Source: Acidobacteriota bacterium
Lineage (GTDB): Bacteria > Acidobacteriota > Polarisedimenticolia > Polarisedimenticolales > Polarisedimenticolaceae
DNA: 7,515 nt
Assembly: GCA_011773795.1 (NCBI GenBank)
Contig: WVWW01000005.1
Location: 10,246-17,760 of the forward strand
Reading direction: 5' to 3'
Below, one piece after another: positions 7,422 through 7,515 of the stretch; the stretch's first letter is position 1, and every line of letters begins with the position of its first letter. Both the position numbers and the translations under genes were made by a program. Below the pieces are notes generated by a model that worked only from the letters and a program-made list of their open reading frames with translations, did not search any database and was not told the origin of the DNA.

Positions 7422-7515
7422 CGTCTGCAGCAGCTCCTCGACGCTCGCCGCCGCGTCCGCTGCCGCGGTGATCCCCGATCGAACCGACACGCCGAACGCC
7501 CCGGCCGCGAGCACC
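7401..7515 (-). CDS. C-terminal end of a thiamine-phosphate synthase-like (ThiE/TenI) protein, 5' part outside window
   Basis: Reading leftward from the right edge there is an open frame of 37 codons ending in TAG at 7401-7403. The visible residues contain A-A-G-A-F-G-V-S-V-R-S-G-I-T followed by A-A-A-D-A-A-A-S-V and E-E-L-L. This pattern (small residues, G-V-x-V-x-S-x-I, then A-x-D and a closing helix) matches the last strand and helix of ThiE/TenI-type TIM barrels, where the Gly-Val-x-x-x-Ser segment lies by the phosphate of the substrate. ThiE joins the pyrimidine and thiazole halves of thiamine. Other phosphate-binding barrels could give a similar tail, and too little is visible to separate ThiE from TenI. 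The gene is convergent with the lipoprotein gene and their ends overlap by 21 bases. Confidence 0.55.
   Translation of the reverse strand, partial: VLAAGAFGVSVRSGITAAADAAASVEELLQTLPVDPR

Overview
This window holds one contiguous stretch of high-GC (about two-thirds G+C by eye) bacterial chromosome. It is densely packed: five genes read rightward (one of them cut by the left edge), and the tail of a sixth reads leftward at the right edge. No gap between genes exceeds 40 bases. I see no tRNA, rRNA, insertion sequence, CRISPR array or convincing terminator. The genes are core functions plus one less familiar secreted protein. The lipoprotein with a type II signal peptide and the CheA-type kinase point to a diderm (Gram-negative-type) bacterium, and RNase J rules out a typical enterobacterium. 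An Acidobacteriota-like or other deep-branching GC-rich lineage would fit, but that placement is inference and the sequence here does not prove it.

Layout. Bases 3-1409 encode the C-terminal part of a CheA-type chemotaxis histidine kinase (middle domain, dimerisation segment, ATPase and CheW-like domain); its phosphotransfer domain would lie to the left of the window. After 32 bases comes rsmA/ksgA (1442-2239), the 16S rRNA adenine dimethyltransferase. After another 36 bases comes a three-gene block that looks translationally coupled: rnj (2276-3940, RNase J), ftsK (3937-6249, DNA translocase) and a lipoprotein gene (6246-7421). Each junction in the block is a 4-base ATGA overlap. A leftward gene ends at 7401 and overlaps the lipoprotein gene tail to tail by 21 bases; its 37 visible C-terminal residues resemble thiamine-phosphate synthase (ThiE/TenI).

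How they fit. RsmA and RNase J both act on RNA (ribosome maturation; mRNA turnover and rRNA processing), and FtsK acts at the septum on chromosome segregation. Their clustering looks like a housekeeping operon, not one pathway. The least ordinary element is the lipoprotein: it can be read as seven repeats of about 53 residues, predicting a seven-bladed beta-propeller, with a C-x-C-C-Q-T motif, a C-P-V-N-G-P motif and an E-H-G motif at equivalent loop positions, so that they may converge on one face as a metal or active site. I found no evidence of a new defence, mobile or multi-gene system.
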